A DNA stretch of 28,289 nt from an uncultured Clostridia bacterium (lineage in GTDB: Bacteria; Bacillota; Clostridia; Oscillospirales; Acutalibacteraceae). The DNA lies in the NCBI GenBank assembly GCA_947567585.1, contig CANONE010000009.1, forward strand, positions 1 to 28,289, given 5' to 3'. The position numbers and the translations under genes are program-made. The stretch's first letter is position 1, and each line of letters begins with the position of its first letter. Below, piece after piece: positions 1 to 8,508 of the stretch. A model generated the notes under the pieces. The model was not told the origin of the DNA, made no database searches, and saw only the letters and a program-made list of their open reading frames with translations.

Positions 1-1
1 G

Positions 2-442
2 ACCCACCCCATCCCCGACCTGACCGGCTACATCACCGAGGGGCAGATCATCCTCAGCCAGGAGCTCTACCGGAAGAACGTGACCCCGCCCATCGACGTG
101 CTGCCCTCTCTGAGCCGTCTGAAGGACAAGGGCATCGGCGAGGGCCGCACCCGCGCCGACCATGCCGCCACCATGAACCAGCTGTTCGCCGCCTACGCCC
201 GTGGCAAGGAGGCCAAGGAGCTGATGGTGGTGCTGGGCGAGGCCGCTCTGACGGACATCGACAAGCTCTACGCCAAGTTTGCGGACGCCTTTGAGCGCGA
301 GTACGTGTCCCAGGGCTACAACGCCAACCGGGACATTGAGGAAACCCTGGACATCGGCTGGAAGCTGCTCTCCATCCTGCCCAGAAGCGAGCTGAAACGA
401 ATCAACGACAAGTTCCTGGATCAGTATTACGGAAAGGTGTGA
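2..442 (+). CDS. atpB: V-type ATP synthase subunit B, C-terminal part (5' end outside window)
   Basis: Non-catalytic nucleotide-binding subunit of the V/A-type ATPase head, which couples ATP turnover to H+ or Na+ transport at the membrane. The frame is open from base 2. It shows the conserved block THPIPDLTGYITEGQI, then the PPIDVLPSLSRL and EGRTRADHA segments, and ends in the helical C-terminus with SILPRSELKRI. These are typical of V/A-type B subunits and unlike F-type beta. Only about the last 146 residues are present. The stop is 6 bases before the TTG start of the next gene, so the two are one operon (usual order A-B-D). The symbol follows bacterial V-type usage (ntpB is a synonym). Ion specificity cannot be read from this part. 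Confidence 0.95.
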   Translation, partial: THPIPDLTGYITEGQIILSQELYRKNVTPPIDVLPSLSRLKDKGIGEGRTRADHAATMNQLFAAYARGKEAKELMVVLGEAALTDIDKLYAKFADAFEREYVSQGYNANRDIEETLDIGWKLLSILPRSELKRINDKFLDQYYGKV

Positions 443-448
443 TGCGCC

Positions 449-1105
449 TTGGCGAGTAAACAGATCACCCCTACCCGCATGGAGCTGACCCGGCTGAAGA
501 AAAAACTGGTCACCGCCACCCGGGGCCACAAGCTCCTAAAGGATAAGCGGGACGAGCTGATGCGCCAGTTTCTGGAGAAGGTTCGGGAAAACCGGGCGCT
601 GCGGGAACGGGTGGAAGAGGGCATTAAGGCCGCCAACAAAAACTTCCTGCTGGCCCGGGCGGGTATGCAGGATCAGGTATTGAACACGGCCATGCTGGCC
701 CCCAAGCAGCGGGTTTCGGTGGAAAGCGGCGTGGAGAACGTCATGAGCGTGGATATTCCCACCTTTGACTTTAAAACCCGTTCGCCGGATGAGAACGATA
801 TTTTCTCCTACGGCTTCGCTTTCACCTCCAGCGACCTGGACGGGGCGGTGAAATCCCTCTCCGACATATTCCCGGATATGCTGAAGCTGGCCGAGACTGA
901 GAAGGCTTGCCAGCTGATGGCGGTGGAGATCGAGAAAACCCGCCGCCGGGTAAACGCCCTGGAGCATGTGATGATTCCAGAGCTTCAGACCAATATTAAG
1001 TATATCTCCATGAAGCTGGATGAGAACGAGCGGTCTACGCAGATCCGGCTGATGAAGGTAAAGGATATGGTGCTCAAGGACGCCCATAATTACGAAACCT
1101 TCTAA
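449..1105 (+). CDS. atpD: V-type ATP synthase subunit D
   Basis: Central-stalk (rotor) subunit of the V/A-type ATPase, analogous to F-type gamma. The 218-residue protein begins with the family signature TPTRMELTRLKKKL followed by GHKLLKDKRDEL, and ends with a second long helix containing RRRVNALEHVMIP and the NERSTQIRLMKVKD stretch. The two terminal helices form the coiled-coil axle and the length is normal. The start is a TTG at 449, with GGAAAGG at 431-437 as ribosome binding site; an ATG at 442 is in another frame and stops after five codons. It is the last gene of the operon, and a strong hairpin follows about 100 bases later. Confidence 0.95.
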   Translation: MASKQITPTRMELTRLKKKLVTATRGHKLLKDKRDELMRQFLEKVRENRALRERVEEGIKAANKNFLLARAGMQDQVLNTAMLAPKQRVSVESGVENVMSVDIPTFDFKTRSPDENDIFSYGFAFTSSDLDGAVKSLSDIFPDMLKLAETEKACQLMAVEIEKTRRRVNALEHVMIPELQTNIKYISMKLDENERSTQIRLMKVKDMVLKDAHNYETF

Positions 1106-1204
1106 ATAGGGACGCCGAAAGCCTTGGAATGAATAGGGAGGGCCCCGCAGACGGAGAGCCGCTTCCATGTTGCGGAAGAGGAAAACGGCCGCCCCATAAC
1201 CGCA

Positions 1205-1236
1205 AAAGGGACGTTATCATCTGATAACGTCCCTTT
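1205..1236. terminator. Bidirectional hairpin terminator between V-ATPase and nuclease-helicase genes
   Basis: Near-perfect inverted repeat: a 15-base arm (1205-1219) pairs with 1222-1236, the core being ACGTTATCA/TGATAACGT flanked by AAAGGG/CCCTTT. On the + strand the tail is CTCTGTTCTATTTT; on the - strand it is TTTTGCGG. It lies between two convergent genes, so it probably ends both transcripts. Confidence 0.8.
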
Positions 1237-1299
1237 CTCTGTTCTATTTTACCGGGTTACCGGTAAAGCTCGTTTACGCTCTCCTTCATGGCTTAAGGT

Positions 1300-4200
1300 T
1301 TAGGACATATTTGAAAATAGATTCATCTGCTGGTCCGGCTCTCTTCTTTTGCCGGCATACGCCTTTTCCCTGCTGATTACCTCCGGAGGAATCTCACGCA
1401 AAAAGCTGGAGGGCTCCTGAGAGGACGTGAGAATCAGCGCCTCCTTCGCCCGGGTAAGGCCCACATAAAGCAGGCGGCGCTCCTCCTCTTCGTCCGCGCG
1501 TACGTTCCCTCCCGCAAAAGGGATCAGCCCTTTTCTCGCCCCATAGATTATCACCACGGGAAATTCCAGCCCCTTGGCTCCATGCAGCGTCATCAGCGTC
1601 ACCGCCCCCGCTGTGTACCTCTTTCCTCCGCACCGCTTTAGGTCGCTCTCCACTCCTGTTTCCAGGGCTTCCAGAAATTCCTGCATTTTGGGGTAGAACA
1701 GCGAAGTCTGATAAAGGCTCTGCATCTCCTTCTTCTGTTCCAGCTTCCAGTCCTTTATCCATTCTTCCAGAATTTTTTGCGGCTTTCTCCGGGGGAGGAG
1801 CGCCCCATATTTTTCCGCCATGGCCTCATAGGAAGCCGCTTTCGCATGGCAGCCCCACAGCAGCCTTTGGGCCGTCTGAAGGGCCAGCCTGGCCTGGGGC
1901 TGCAGCAGGGCCTTAAAAAAGCAGACAGTCCCCCGCACGGTTTCCTCTTGCAGAAAGGATTCCCTTCCCGCCGCCACATAGGGGATCCCCTCTCTTTTCA
2001 GGCATTCTTCCAAAAGCCCGGCTTGCCGGTGCGTTCGATATAATACAGCTATGTCCTCAAAGCCCCAAGCCTCTCCTTTTCCTGTAGGGAGCAGGTCTTG
2101 GGCTTCCAGCATTCCGATCCCCCCAGCAAGGCGGTTGATCTCCTTTGCAACAAAAATAGCCTCCGCCCGTTCGCCATCCCGCTCCACCAACCTGACCGGA
2201 ACACCGTCCGGCCTATTTGGATGCAGCCGCCTTTCCCTGCCGGGGTTTTGGGAAATCACACGGGACGCGGCCGCCAGGATCTGCGGTGTGGAGCGGTAAT
2301 TCTCTTCTAGGACAATCTCCCGGGCTTCCGGGAAATCCTCCGCCAGCTTTTGAAAGCATCCAGCGTCCGCCCCCCGAAAGCCATAGATGGCCTGGTCCTG
2401 GTCGCCGATCACGAACAGCTCCCTTCCTCCTTGGTTCCATGCCCGAATCAGCTGGTATTGCAGCGGGTTGATGTCCTGGAACTCGTCCACCAGGAGATAG
2501 GAAAAGGAATCTGTGCCGCGTTTCCCTTTTCCGGTTTTTTCCTCCTGGGCGGCCCGCAGCGCCTCCAACAGAATATCGTCAAAATCAAGAGCGCCCCATT
2601 CCCGCAGGCTCCTTTGGTACGCCTCCAAAACCTCCTGCCCCAGGGGAAAGGCCCCTTCCCGCATCCCGGACTTCCAGTTGGAAATCTCTGTGAGGAGCCG
2701 GGAAACAGACTGCTCCAGTCCATATTCCTCTTTTATTCTCTCCGCCAGCTCTCTGGTTTCCATTTCCCCGGCGAGCGAGAAGACCATTCCCCTATCCCTC
2801 AGCAGCTTCCAGGCAATGGAGTGAAAGCTGCCGATTTGCAGCCTGCCGGCCGGGCCCTTTCCCAGCTGCTTTTGGATCCGTTCCCGCAACTCCTTAGCCG
2901 CCTGGTTGGTAAAGGTCACCGCCGTGATGCAGGAAGGGCTCACCCGCCGGGTCTCCAGCAGGTGGAGAATGTGGGCGGACAGCGTTCCTGTCTTTCCAGC
3001 GCCGGGGCCGGCTTTCACCACGGTCACCCGCTGGGTAGACTCAATAGCCTGCCGCTGCCGCTGGTTCCAGGCGGGTTCCGGGCGGCTCTCTTGCTCCTTC
3101 CGCGCCAAGAGGGATGACTGCTCCGCGCCCTGCGGCATATGCCTTTTGGGGCTATGGGCCGGCTGAACCGGCATATCCGCTTTCTCCGCAAACAGGCTGG
3201 TCTGTCCCTGCACCCCTTCTATCTCATCGCGGGTAAACAGACAGATCCTTCCATATTCGCCGTCAAACCCCGGCCTCCATGCCACCTGGCCTCTTCGCAG
3301 CCGGCCAATGCCCCTTGCAATAAGTTCTCCCGCCGCGCCGCTGATTTCTTCCAGTGGAATTTCCCGCAGGATGGAGAATTCCGGCCCCAGTTTTTGGAGC
3401 ATGCTTCGATAGACCTTCTCCACTTTCATACTGGCCGCTGAGCATCCCAGAGACGCGCCGATCACCTCTGGCAGCGGGACCAGGCTTTCAAAACTTGCCG
3501 CCCCCGCTCTCTGGTACCCTTCCGGACGGTCCGCCAGCTGGGCGATGCGGTGGGACACGCCTACCGTCAGCTTTCCCCCGCAGACCGGGCAGACTCCCTT
3601 GTAGGCTTCCGTCTCCCCAGGCGTCAGACAGAGCCCGCATTTCCGGTGGCCGTCATAGTGATATTTCCCTTCCTCTGGAAAGAATTCAACAGTGCCCGCC
3701 AATCCCGCTCCGGTCTGGATGGCTTTTCGTAGCCCCTCATAGGACAAGCCGCCATCCAGCAAATTGGCTTCCCTGCCCAGCTTTGCCGGCGAGTGGGCGT
3801 CCGAATTGGAAATCAGCTGGTAGCGGTCCAAAGCGGAAACCCGCCAGTTCATGGGAGGATCGGAGGAAAGCCCTGTTTCCATGGCGTGGATATGACGCGA
3901 CAGGTCCCCAAAGCATTCTTCTACAGAATCAAAACCGGAAAACGCGCCAAAAAGGGAGAAATGGGGCGTCCAGATATGGGCCGGAACATAGACGGCCTCT
4001 GGGCACAGCTCCAAAAGAATCTCCAGAAGGTCCCGGCAGTCCAGCCCCAATATGGGCCTGCCGTCGGAATGGATGTTCCCAATGGATTGAAGCTTCTGGG
4101 AGACCAGCTCCGCCGCCTCCAGCCCAGGCAGCAGAATCAAACTATGTACCTTTCGGACCCTGCCATTTTTCTTATAGATGGAACTGATTTCGCCGGTAAT

Positions 4201-4455
4201 GACAAAATGCGGGTCTCCGCCTGCCCCCGCCATGTTATCCTGTATGCGAAATTCCTTTTTCAGCACATAAAGCCCGTTTTCCGCCGGCTCCAGCTTTTCC
4301 CGCAGCTCCTGCCGCCAGGCCGGATGCGTAAAGTCGCCGGTTCCCACAATGCCGATGCCCTTGCGCCGCGCCCACAGATCCAGATATTCCGGCACGCAGT
4401 CCTTGCTGGTTGCTCGGGAGTAATGAGAATGAATGTGTAAATCCGCAATATACAT
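1300..4455 (-). CDS. PHP-family (EndoQ-like) nuclease fused to UvrD/Rep-type DNA helicase
   Basis: A 1051-residue two-part DNA-processing protein. Residues 1 to about 400 resemble the PHP-type endonuclease Q / YqxK group. The metal-site motifs are HIHSHYS at the N-terminus, GTGDFTH, and ISNSDAHS, and a four-cysteine zinc ribbon (CGLC and CPVC) lies near 272-295. EndoQ enzymes nick DNA 5' of deaminated bases. Residues from about 480 form an SF1A helicase with every motif intact: Walker A GPGAGKT near 482, DEFQD near 657, GDQDQAIYGFRGAD, EENYRSTP near 718, TLHGAKGLEFP near 957 and VGLTRAKEA near 1000. The start has AAAGG upstream and a good promoter 177 bases away. The gene is monocistronic. 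The domain families are clear; deaminated-base repair as the function is inference. Confidence 0.88.
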   Translation of the reverse strand: MYIADLHIHSHYSRATSKDCVPEYLDLWARRKGIGIVGTGDFTHPAWRQELREKLEPAENGLYVLKKEFRIQDNMAGAGGDPHFVITGEISSIYKKNGRVRKVHSLILLPGLEAAELVSQKLQSIGNIHSDGRPILGLDCRDLLEILLELCPEAVYVPAHIWTPHFSLFGAFSGFDSVEECFGDLSRHIHAMETGLSSDPPMNWRVSALDRYQLISNSDAHSPAKLGREANLLDGGLSYEGLRKAIQTGAGLAGTVEFFPEEGKYHYDGHRKCGLCLTPGETEAYKGVCPVCGGKLTVGVSHRIAQLADRPEGYQRAGAASFESLVPLPEVIGASLGCSAASMKVEKVYRSMLQKLGPEFSILREIPLEEISGAAGELIARGIGRLRRGQVAWRPGFDGEYGRICLFTRDEIEGVQGQTSLFAEKADMPVQPAHSPKRHMPQGAEQSSLLARKEQESRPEPAWNQRQRQAIESTQRVTVVKAGPGAGKTGTLSAHILHLLETRRVSPSCITAVTFTNQAAKELRERIQKQLGKGPAGRLQIGSFHSIAWKLLRDRGMVFSLAGEMETRELAERIKEEYGLEQSVSRLLTEISNWKSGMREGAFPLGQEVLEAYQRSLREWGALDFDDILLEALRAAQEEKTGKGKRGTDSFSYLLVDEFQDINPLQYQLIRAWNQGGRELFVIGDQDQAIYGFRGADAGCFQKLAEDFPEAREIVLEENYRSTPQILAAASRVISQNPGRERRLHPNRPDGVPVRLVERDGERAEAIFVAKEINRLAGGIGMLEAQDLLPTGKGEAWGFEDIAVLYRTHRQAGLLEECLKREGIPYVAAGRESFLQEETVRGTVCFFKALLQPQARLALQTAQRLLWGCHAKAASYEAMAEKYGALLPRRKPQKILEEWIKDWKLEQKKEMQSLYQTSLFYPKMQEFLEALETGVESDLKRCGGKRYTAGAVTLMTLHGAKGLEFPVVIIYGARKGLIPFAGGNVRADEEEERRLLYVGLTRAKEALILTSSQEPSSFLREIPPEVISREKAYAGKRREPDQQMNLFSNMS

Positions 4456-4631
4456 AGGAGACCTTTCCCTTCACAAGATATCTCTAGAGTCTGCTTTAAA
4501 ACCTCGGGACGCTGCCTTTTTGTCCAGAAGCGGCCATCTTCCGCGCTAAAAAATTTGAAGGCGCGGCCAACGATCCTCTAGAAAAGAAGCGGCGCAGGGA
4601 CCCTTCCCCACACCGCTTTACATATGTATTT

Positions 4632-4660
4632 ATGATAACAGGTCCCGGCAAAAATGTCAA
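4632..4660 (-). promoter_or_regulatory. Promoter of the nuclease-helicase gene
   Basis: On the - strand, TTGACA (4655-4660) and TATCAT (4632-4637) are separated by 17 bases: a perfect -35 and a one-mismatch -10 for the housekeeping sigma factor. The predicted transcript has a leader of about 170 bases before the start at 4455, in which no riboswitch or convincing small ORF was recognised. Confidence 0.75.
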
Positions 4661-4729
4661 CACAATTTCCAGCAAGTCCCATGGGGATAAATCCGCCTGC
4701 ATGCTTTGCGGCAGTATTGCTAACGCAGT

Positions 4730-4756
4730 TCAAAAGGGGTAGGATACCTCTTTTGA
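4730..4756 (-). terminator. Hairpin downstream of the comEC operon
   Basis: A 12-bp stem pairs 4730-4741 with 4745-4756 (one G-T wobble) around a GGA loop. It lies about 70 bases downstream of the last gene of the - strand operon and ahead of the next - strand promoter. There is no clear T-run, so terminator function is uncertain. The rest of the 4456-4828 gap holds only the promoter and a direct repeat TATACCGG (4793-4800, 4818-4825). Confidence 0.4.
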
Positions 4757-4828
4757 GCCTGACGGCGTAGCCGCCCAGCTTAAAAATTGGGATATACCGG
4801 TTTTCAAGGGCGTTTACTATACCGGCCT

Positions 4829-5296
4829 TTAAGCGCCAGAGTCCCTTTCCCTTATAAGCTTTTCCAATCCCCGCCGGCTGCGAATGATATACTGCCTTTT
4901 CACAGTGGAAAGGTATACCAGCGCCGGCTTTTGCTCCCCGGCCAACAGCAGCAGGTCGTAAAGAACGCCGCGGCTTTGGCCATCCCAGGAAAAAAGCCCC
5001 GCTTCCACATTTTTTATGGCATAGCCGCTGATGTGCCGGTAAAGAGGGAAGCCCGAAAGATCCGCGCCGCCTGGAACCTTTTCCGCCGGCCAGTCGCCTG
5101 GGTTGTAAGAACCGCCGCTGGCAGGGGTGAAAAGGGTTATATGGTCATAATGCATATCCAAAAGAAAGTCGGCCAGCCCCGGGCTTCCCATGCCGGAAAG
5201 GAAAAGGTCGTGGCCAGCGGCGCAAAGCGTGGAGATCCGGCGCCGCACGGCCCTGTCCATGGGCGCGCCGGGGGAAACGGCTATATAGATTCTCAT
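4829..5296 (-). CDS. Small SLOG/Rossmann-type nucleotide-binding-like protein
   Basis: A 155-residue protein without membrane segments. It starts with a beta-strand (MRIYIAVSPG), then a helix, an LFLSGMGSPG turn, the strand HITLFTP, and later VEAGLFSWDGQSRGV followed by PALVYLS. That order, with a WDG.S.G step before a final hydrophobic strand, resembles SLOG-superfamily proteins, the Rossmann-like group that also contains DprA and LOG-type hydrolases. The match is by eye and the substrate is unknown. GGGAGG lies six bases upstream of the ATG. It follows comEC by 15 bases and is the last gene of the operon. It is too short to be DprA itself. Confidence 0.6.
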   Translation of the reverse strand: MRIYIAVSPGAPMDRAVRRRISTLCAAGHDLFLSGMGSPGLADFLLDMHYDHITLFTPASGGSYNPGDWPAEKVPGGADLSGFPLYRHISGYAIKNVEAGLFSWDGQSRGVLYDLLLLAGEQKPALVYLSTVKRQYIIRSRRGLEKLIRERDSGA

Positions 5297-5311
5297 TCGC
5301 TCCCTCCCTCT

Positions 5312-7537
5312 TTATGAAGACGGTTCTTCCCGAAAACTCCCGTCGGGGAAAATCCGCAGGCAGGCCGCGGTGTTTTCGTCCGCCAGCAAGTAGTAACCGG
5401 GAGACGCCTCTTGAAAGGCCGCGCAGGTTTCCTCCTGATCCAGCAGTATCCGAAGCGCCGCGCTCATTTGCGAATCCGCAGAGCCTGTAACCAAAAAGTC
5501 GCCCCGTTCCGGTTGGCACCGGTCCAGCTCCACCAGAAGCCTCCGCCCATTGACCCAGGCCCGCAGGCATTTTCCCTCCTGGCCCAACTGCACCCACACC
5601 CCGGGCAGGGCTTCATAGGGGCTGTCTTCTTCCAGCCAAACCACCGGAACCCGGGGCTTTGTCAGGTCCTTTCCGGCGTAGGCCCCGGCGGGAAGGACCA
5701 GGACGGAAGGGCTCCGGCTAGTTAAGAGCTCCACGGCCATGGCTCTTGCCTGGGGGCTTTGCACCGGCAGCAGCACGCTTTCCAGAAAAACAGCATTATG
5801 GGCGGAAAGAAGATTTCCGGCAAAGGAGCTGTTATAACCGCCCAGGCTCAAGGCGGCGGCGCGGCCCTCCTTGACCACCAATACGCAGGGGTTCTCCGGC
5901 GAACCTCCTATCAAAACCGTGGCCACGCCCTGCCAGTAAGCCAGCTGTATGATCCCGGTACACAGGATAAAGCACAAAGCCAGCGCCAGCGCCTTAGCCT
6001 TCACCAACCGGTCCCGGCCCCGCCGCCAACCGTAGAAAGTTACCGCCGCCGAAAGCGGCAGGACCCACACCCAAGGGGAATCCCGCAGGGTGAGAAAGCC
6101 GCCGGGAATCCGCGCCAACTGGTGGGCAATCCACAGAATACCCCGGGTCAGCCAGCCGCAGAAAAAGACCAAAGGCTGAACCAAGGGAGCCGTGACAGGA
6201 AAGGGAGCCAAGGCCATCAGAATCACCGAGCTATATAGCAAGAGGGCAATCAGCGGCAAAAGCAGCAGGTTCGCCAAGGGGGCCAGCAAGGGAAGCCCGC
6301 CGAAAACGCCAATCTGGATGGGCAGTGTGAAGAGAGTGGCCGCAAAAGTGACCGACGCCGCCTGGGCGGCTGGCCCCAACAGCCGTTTTGCCAGAGGAAA
6401 CCGGCGGCAGGGCCCTATAAGGCCCCGGTATATGCCTTTTTGCACGGTTAGGATTCCCAGCGTAGACATGGCCGACAGGGCAAAGCCTAAATCTCCGCCG
6501 GAAAAGGGATTGCTCAAGCACACCGCCAGCACCGCCGCTCCCAAAGAATTGACCCCATAGGTAGGGCGGCCCAGGCTGTCCGCCAAAAGGTACACCAGAT
6601 ACATAAGCCCGCTGCGTACCGCCGACACTGGAAAACCGGTCAGGCACATGTAGAGAATCAGCGCCGCCCCTTTCAGCAGATTGCCCGGTATCCGCCTCAG
6701 GGGCAGCCGGGCAACCAGCAGAGAGAAAAAGGCTGTTAGCGCGCCCATATGCAGGCCCGATACCGCCAGCATGTGCGAGCAGCCAATCCGGCTGAAATCT
6801 CCATAAACGCCGGAGGACAGGCCCCAGCGCTGACCCAGCAGAACCGTGCGCAGAAGCCCCGCACAGTCTCCCGGCAAAAGCCGTGACAGACTCCGGCCCG
6901 CGCTGCGCCGGAATTCCGCCAAGAGCCTGTCAACCGGCCAGGATTCCGCCGGCCAGCTTTTTGCGCTGCCAGCGAGGGACGCGCCAATCATGGCGCCGGA
7001 GGCCCAGCGGCGGTTCTGCGTGGAATACAGCCCGTCCTGGGAGAAACGGTAAAACCGCACCGGGCATTCCACCATACTATAGGGGCGGCACAAAATGGGT
7101 TCCGCGGCGGAAAGCAGCAGCTCCACCTGCCGGGTGGTATCCCCATCCACCGCCTTGGTTTGGGCCCGGTAGTAATAGCGGCCATACCGCTCATCCGGAT
7201 AATCCAGAATCAGCAGCCGGACCTGACACTCCAGCCCGTCCAGCTCCTGGGCGGGCGCCGCCTTGGCGTTCCAGGCCCAATGATAGCTGCAAAAAGCGAA
7301 AGCCATGGCCATAAAAACCATTGCAAAAAAGGGCGCTTTTGCAAGCGCCCTTCCCATCCGTCCCGGGGCGGAGGCTCTCTTTCGCCTCCACACCGCAAAT
7401 CCTATGCACCAGGCCGCCCCCATTCCTCCACAGGCGGCGGCCAGCGCCAGCGCCGCGCGCGGTCCGGCCCCCGCCGCCACAGTGAGGGCGGCGAAAACCG
7501 AAAATCCCAGCACCGCCAAAGGGCAGCGGGACATCAT
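5312..7537 (-). CDS. comEC: ComEC/Rec2-family membrane protein with degenerate C-terminal domain
   Basis: Predicted DNA-uptake channel protein of the cytoplasmic membrane (741 residues). The first roughly 100 residues hold several hydrophobic segments, followed by an OB-like soluble part. The Competence domain begins near 229 (LLRTVLLGQRWGLS) and carries the hallmark MLAVSGLHMGAL near 257. Several membrane helices follow up to about 530. Residues 534-741 sit where most ComEC proteins have a metallo-beta-lactamase-like nuclease domain, but the HxHxDH metal motif is absent and only the strand pattern remains. The ATG overlaps the stop of the upstream phosphoribosyltransferase gene by four bases, implying translational coupling. 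Whether it still imports DNA cannot be told from sequence. Confidence 0.88.
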   Translation of the reverse strand: MMSRCPLAVLGFSVFAALTVAAGAGPRAALALAAACGGMGAAWCIGFAVWRRKRASAPGRMGRALAKAPFFAMVFMAMAFAFCSYHWAWNAKAAPAQELDGLECQVRLLILDYPDERYGRYYYRAQTKAVDGDTTRQVELLLSAAEPILCRPYSMVECPVRFYRFSQDGLYSTQNRRWASGAMIGASLAGSAKSWPAESWPVDRLLAEFRRSAGRSLSRLLPGDCAGLLRTVLLGQRWGLSSGVYGDFSRIGCSHMLAVSGLHMGALTAFFSLLVARLPLRRIPGNLLKGAALILYMCLTGFPVSAVRSGLMYLVYLLADSLGRPTYGVNSLGAAVLAVCLSNPFSGGDLGFALSAMSTLGILTVQKGIYRGLIGPCRRFPLAKRLLGPAAQAASVTFAATLFTLPIQIGVFGGLPLLAPLANLLLLPLIALLLYSSVILMALAPFPVTAPLVQPLVFFCGWLTRGILWIAHQLARIPGGFLTLRDSPWVWVLPLSAAVTFYGWRRGRDRLVKAKALALALCFILCTGIIQLAYWQGVATVLIGGSPENPCVLVVKEGRAAALSLGGYNSSFAGNLLSAHNAVFLESVLLPVQSPQARAMAVELLTSRSPSVLVLPAGAYAGKDLTKPRVPVVWLEEDSPYEALPGVWVQLGQEGKCLRAWVNGRRLLVELDRCQPERGDFLVTGSADSQMSAALRILLDQEETCAAFQEASPGYYLLADENTAACLRIFPDGSFREEPSS

Positions 7538-8070
7538 TTGAAGAAAAGCGGCAGCGGCTCCAGGAAGATGATATCCTCCCGGTCCTTGGCATCCCCTTCC
7601 GCTAAGACGCAGGCTCTGCCCACCACCTGCCCGCCTACGGAATGCAGCAGTTCTTCAATCGCCGCCAGGGACTCCCCGGTGGAAATCACATCGTCCACAA
7701 TCAGAATACGCCGGCCCCGCAGCGCCTCGCAGTCGGCCTTGGAGAGATACAGCTTCTGTACGTGGTCGGTGGTGATGGATTTCACCTCCACATGAATAGG
7801 ATCCTCCATATAGGCTTTAATTCCCTTACGGGCCACTACATAATGCTTACAGCCAATCCGCGCCATCTCATAGGCCAGGGGAATGCCCTTGCTCTCCGCA
7901 GTGACGATAATATCGTGTTCCGGGCACTTTTCCAAAAGGGCGGCGGCGGCGCGCTCTGTCACCTCCACGTCCCCAAACATGACAAAGCCCGCGATATCCA
8001 TGTGCTCGTTAATGGGGCAGATGGGCAGCTCCCGCTCACAGCCCGCTATGTTGATTTTGTATACGCTCAT
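7534..8070 (-). CDS. APRT-like phosphoribosyltransferase family protein
   Basis: A 178-residue type I phosphoribosyltransferase, probably cytoplasmic. The PRPP-binding loop is ILIVDDVISTGES at about residues 122-135, with an adenine-PRT-like N-terminal part (DIIVTAESKGIPLAYEMA) that places the flexible loop and base-binding hood. Known relatives use PRPP either to salvage purine bases or, as in PurR-type regulators, only to sense it. VDDVISTGES differs from the VDDLLATGGT of classical Apt, so the exact base is uncertain and no symbol is given. It lies 39 bases after the lipoprotein gene and overlaps comEC by four bases. An AGAGGGG site precedes the ATG by about nine bases. Confidence 0.8.
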   Translation of the reverse strand: MSVYKINIAGCERELPICPINEHMDIAGFVMFGDVEVTERAAAALLEKCPEHDIIVTAESKGIPLAYEMARIGCKHYVVARKGIKAYMEDPIHVEVKSITTDHVQKLYLSKADCEALRGRRILIVDDVISTGESLAAIEELLHSVGGQVVGRACVLAEGDAKDREDIIFLEPLPLFFK

Positions 8071-8109
8071 TGAGATTCCCCTCTCACATAGTTGTTTTCC
8101 TTTTGGCGG

Positions 8110-8508
8110 TCATTGTACGCCGCTGGAGATATGCCAAGGCTTTACCTGTGTGTTGAAATAGTCCAGGCCGGTTTGGAATTCCTCATCCTGTGCCGTACCT
8201 AAGATATCAATGGAAACGATTTCACTGAATTGAGGCGGGGCGATTTCCAAGACGCCGCCGTCATAGTTCACACGGACCCTTTGACCTACCGCCAATTCGT
8301 CCAAGGAAGCCTTGCCGGGGACAGTGTAAATCCCATCGCCCGCGCCCTCTGTGTACAGATAAAAGGTTTCCCCATGCTGGTAGACCAAGATGCCCTCCAT
8401 GACGCCAGCGGATGCCTCTTCTTTACCGCAGGCCGTCAGGGCCAACAGCGCCAGTGCCGCCAGCACCCACAAAAGCCGCCGGCAGAGCTTGCGCCCCCGG
8501 CTGGTCAT
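8110..8508 (-). CDS. Small secreted lipoprotein, OB-like domain, function unknown
   Basis: A 132-residue protein with a classic lipoprotein signal: basic N-terminus (SRGRKLCRR), hydrophobic stretch, and lipobox LTAC with the lipidated Cys near residue 27. The mature part of about 100 residues is all-beta in appearance (GILVYQHGETFYLY, QRVRVNYDG, VLEIAPPQFSEIVSIDIL). This pattern resembles small OB-fold lipoproteins of the DUF3221/YobA kind, but that assignment is weak. It should sit on the outer face of the membrane. Its start overlaps the HIT gene stop by four bases. Confidence 0.7.
   Translation of the reverse strand: MTSRGRKLCRRLLWVLAALALLALTACGKEEASAGVMEGILVYQHGETFYLYTEGAGDGIYTVPGKASLDELAVGQRVRVNYDGGVLEIAPPQFSEIVSIDILGTAQDEEFQTGLDYFNTQVKPWHISSGVQ

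Noticed and set aside
536..1168. A 210-codon - strand frame opposite the V-ATPase D gene
   Set aside because: It is entirely antisense to a clearly conserved gene and crosses into the intergenic region without a start signal.
4496..4702. A 68-codon - strand frame upstream of the nuclease-helicase gene
   Set aside because: It starts upstream of the predicted promoter, has no recognisable product, and lies across the promoter and leader.
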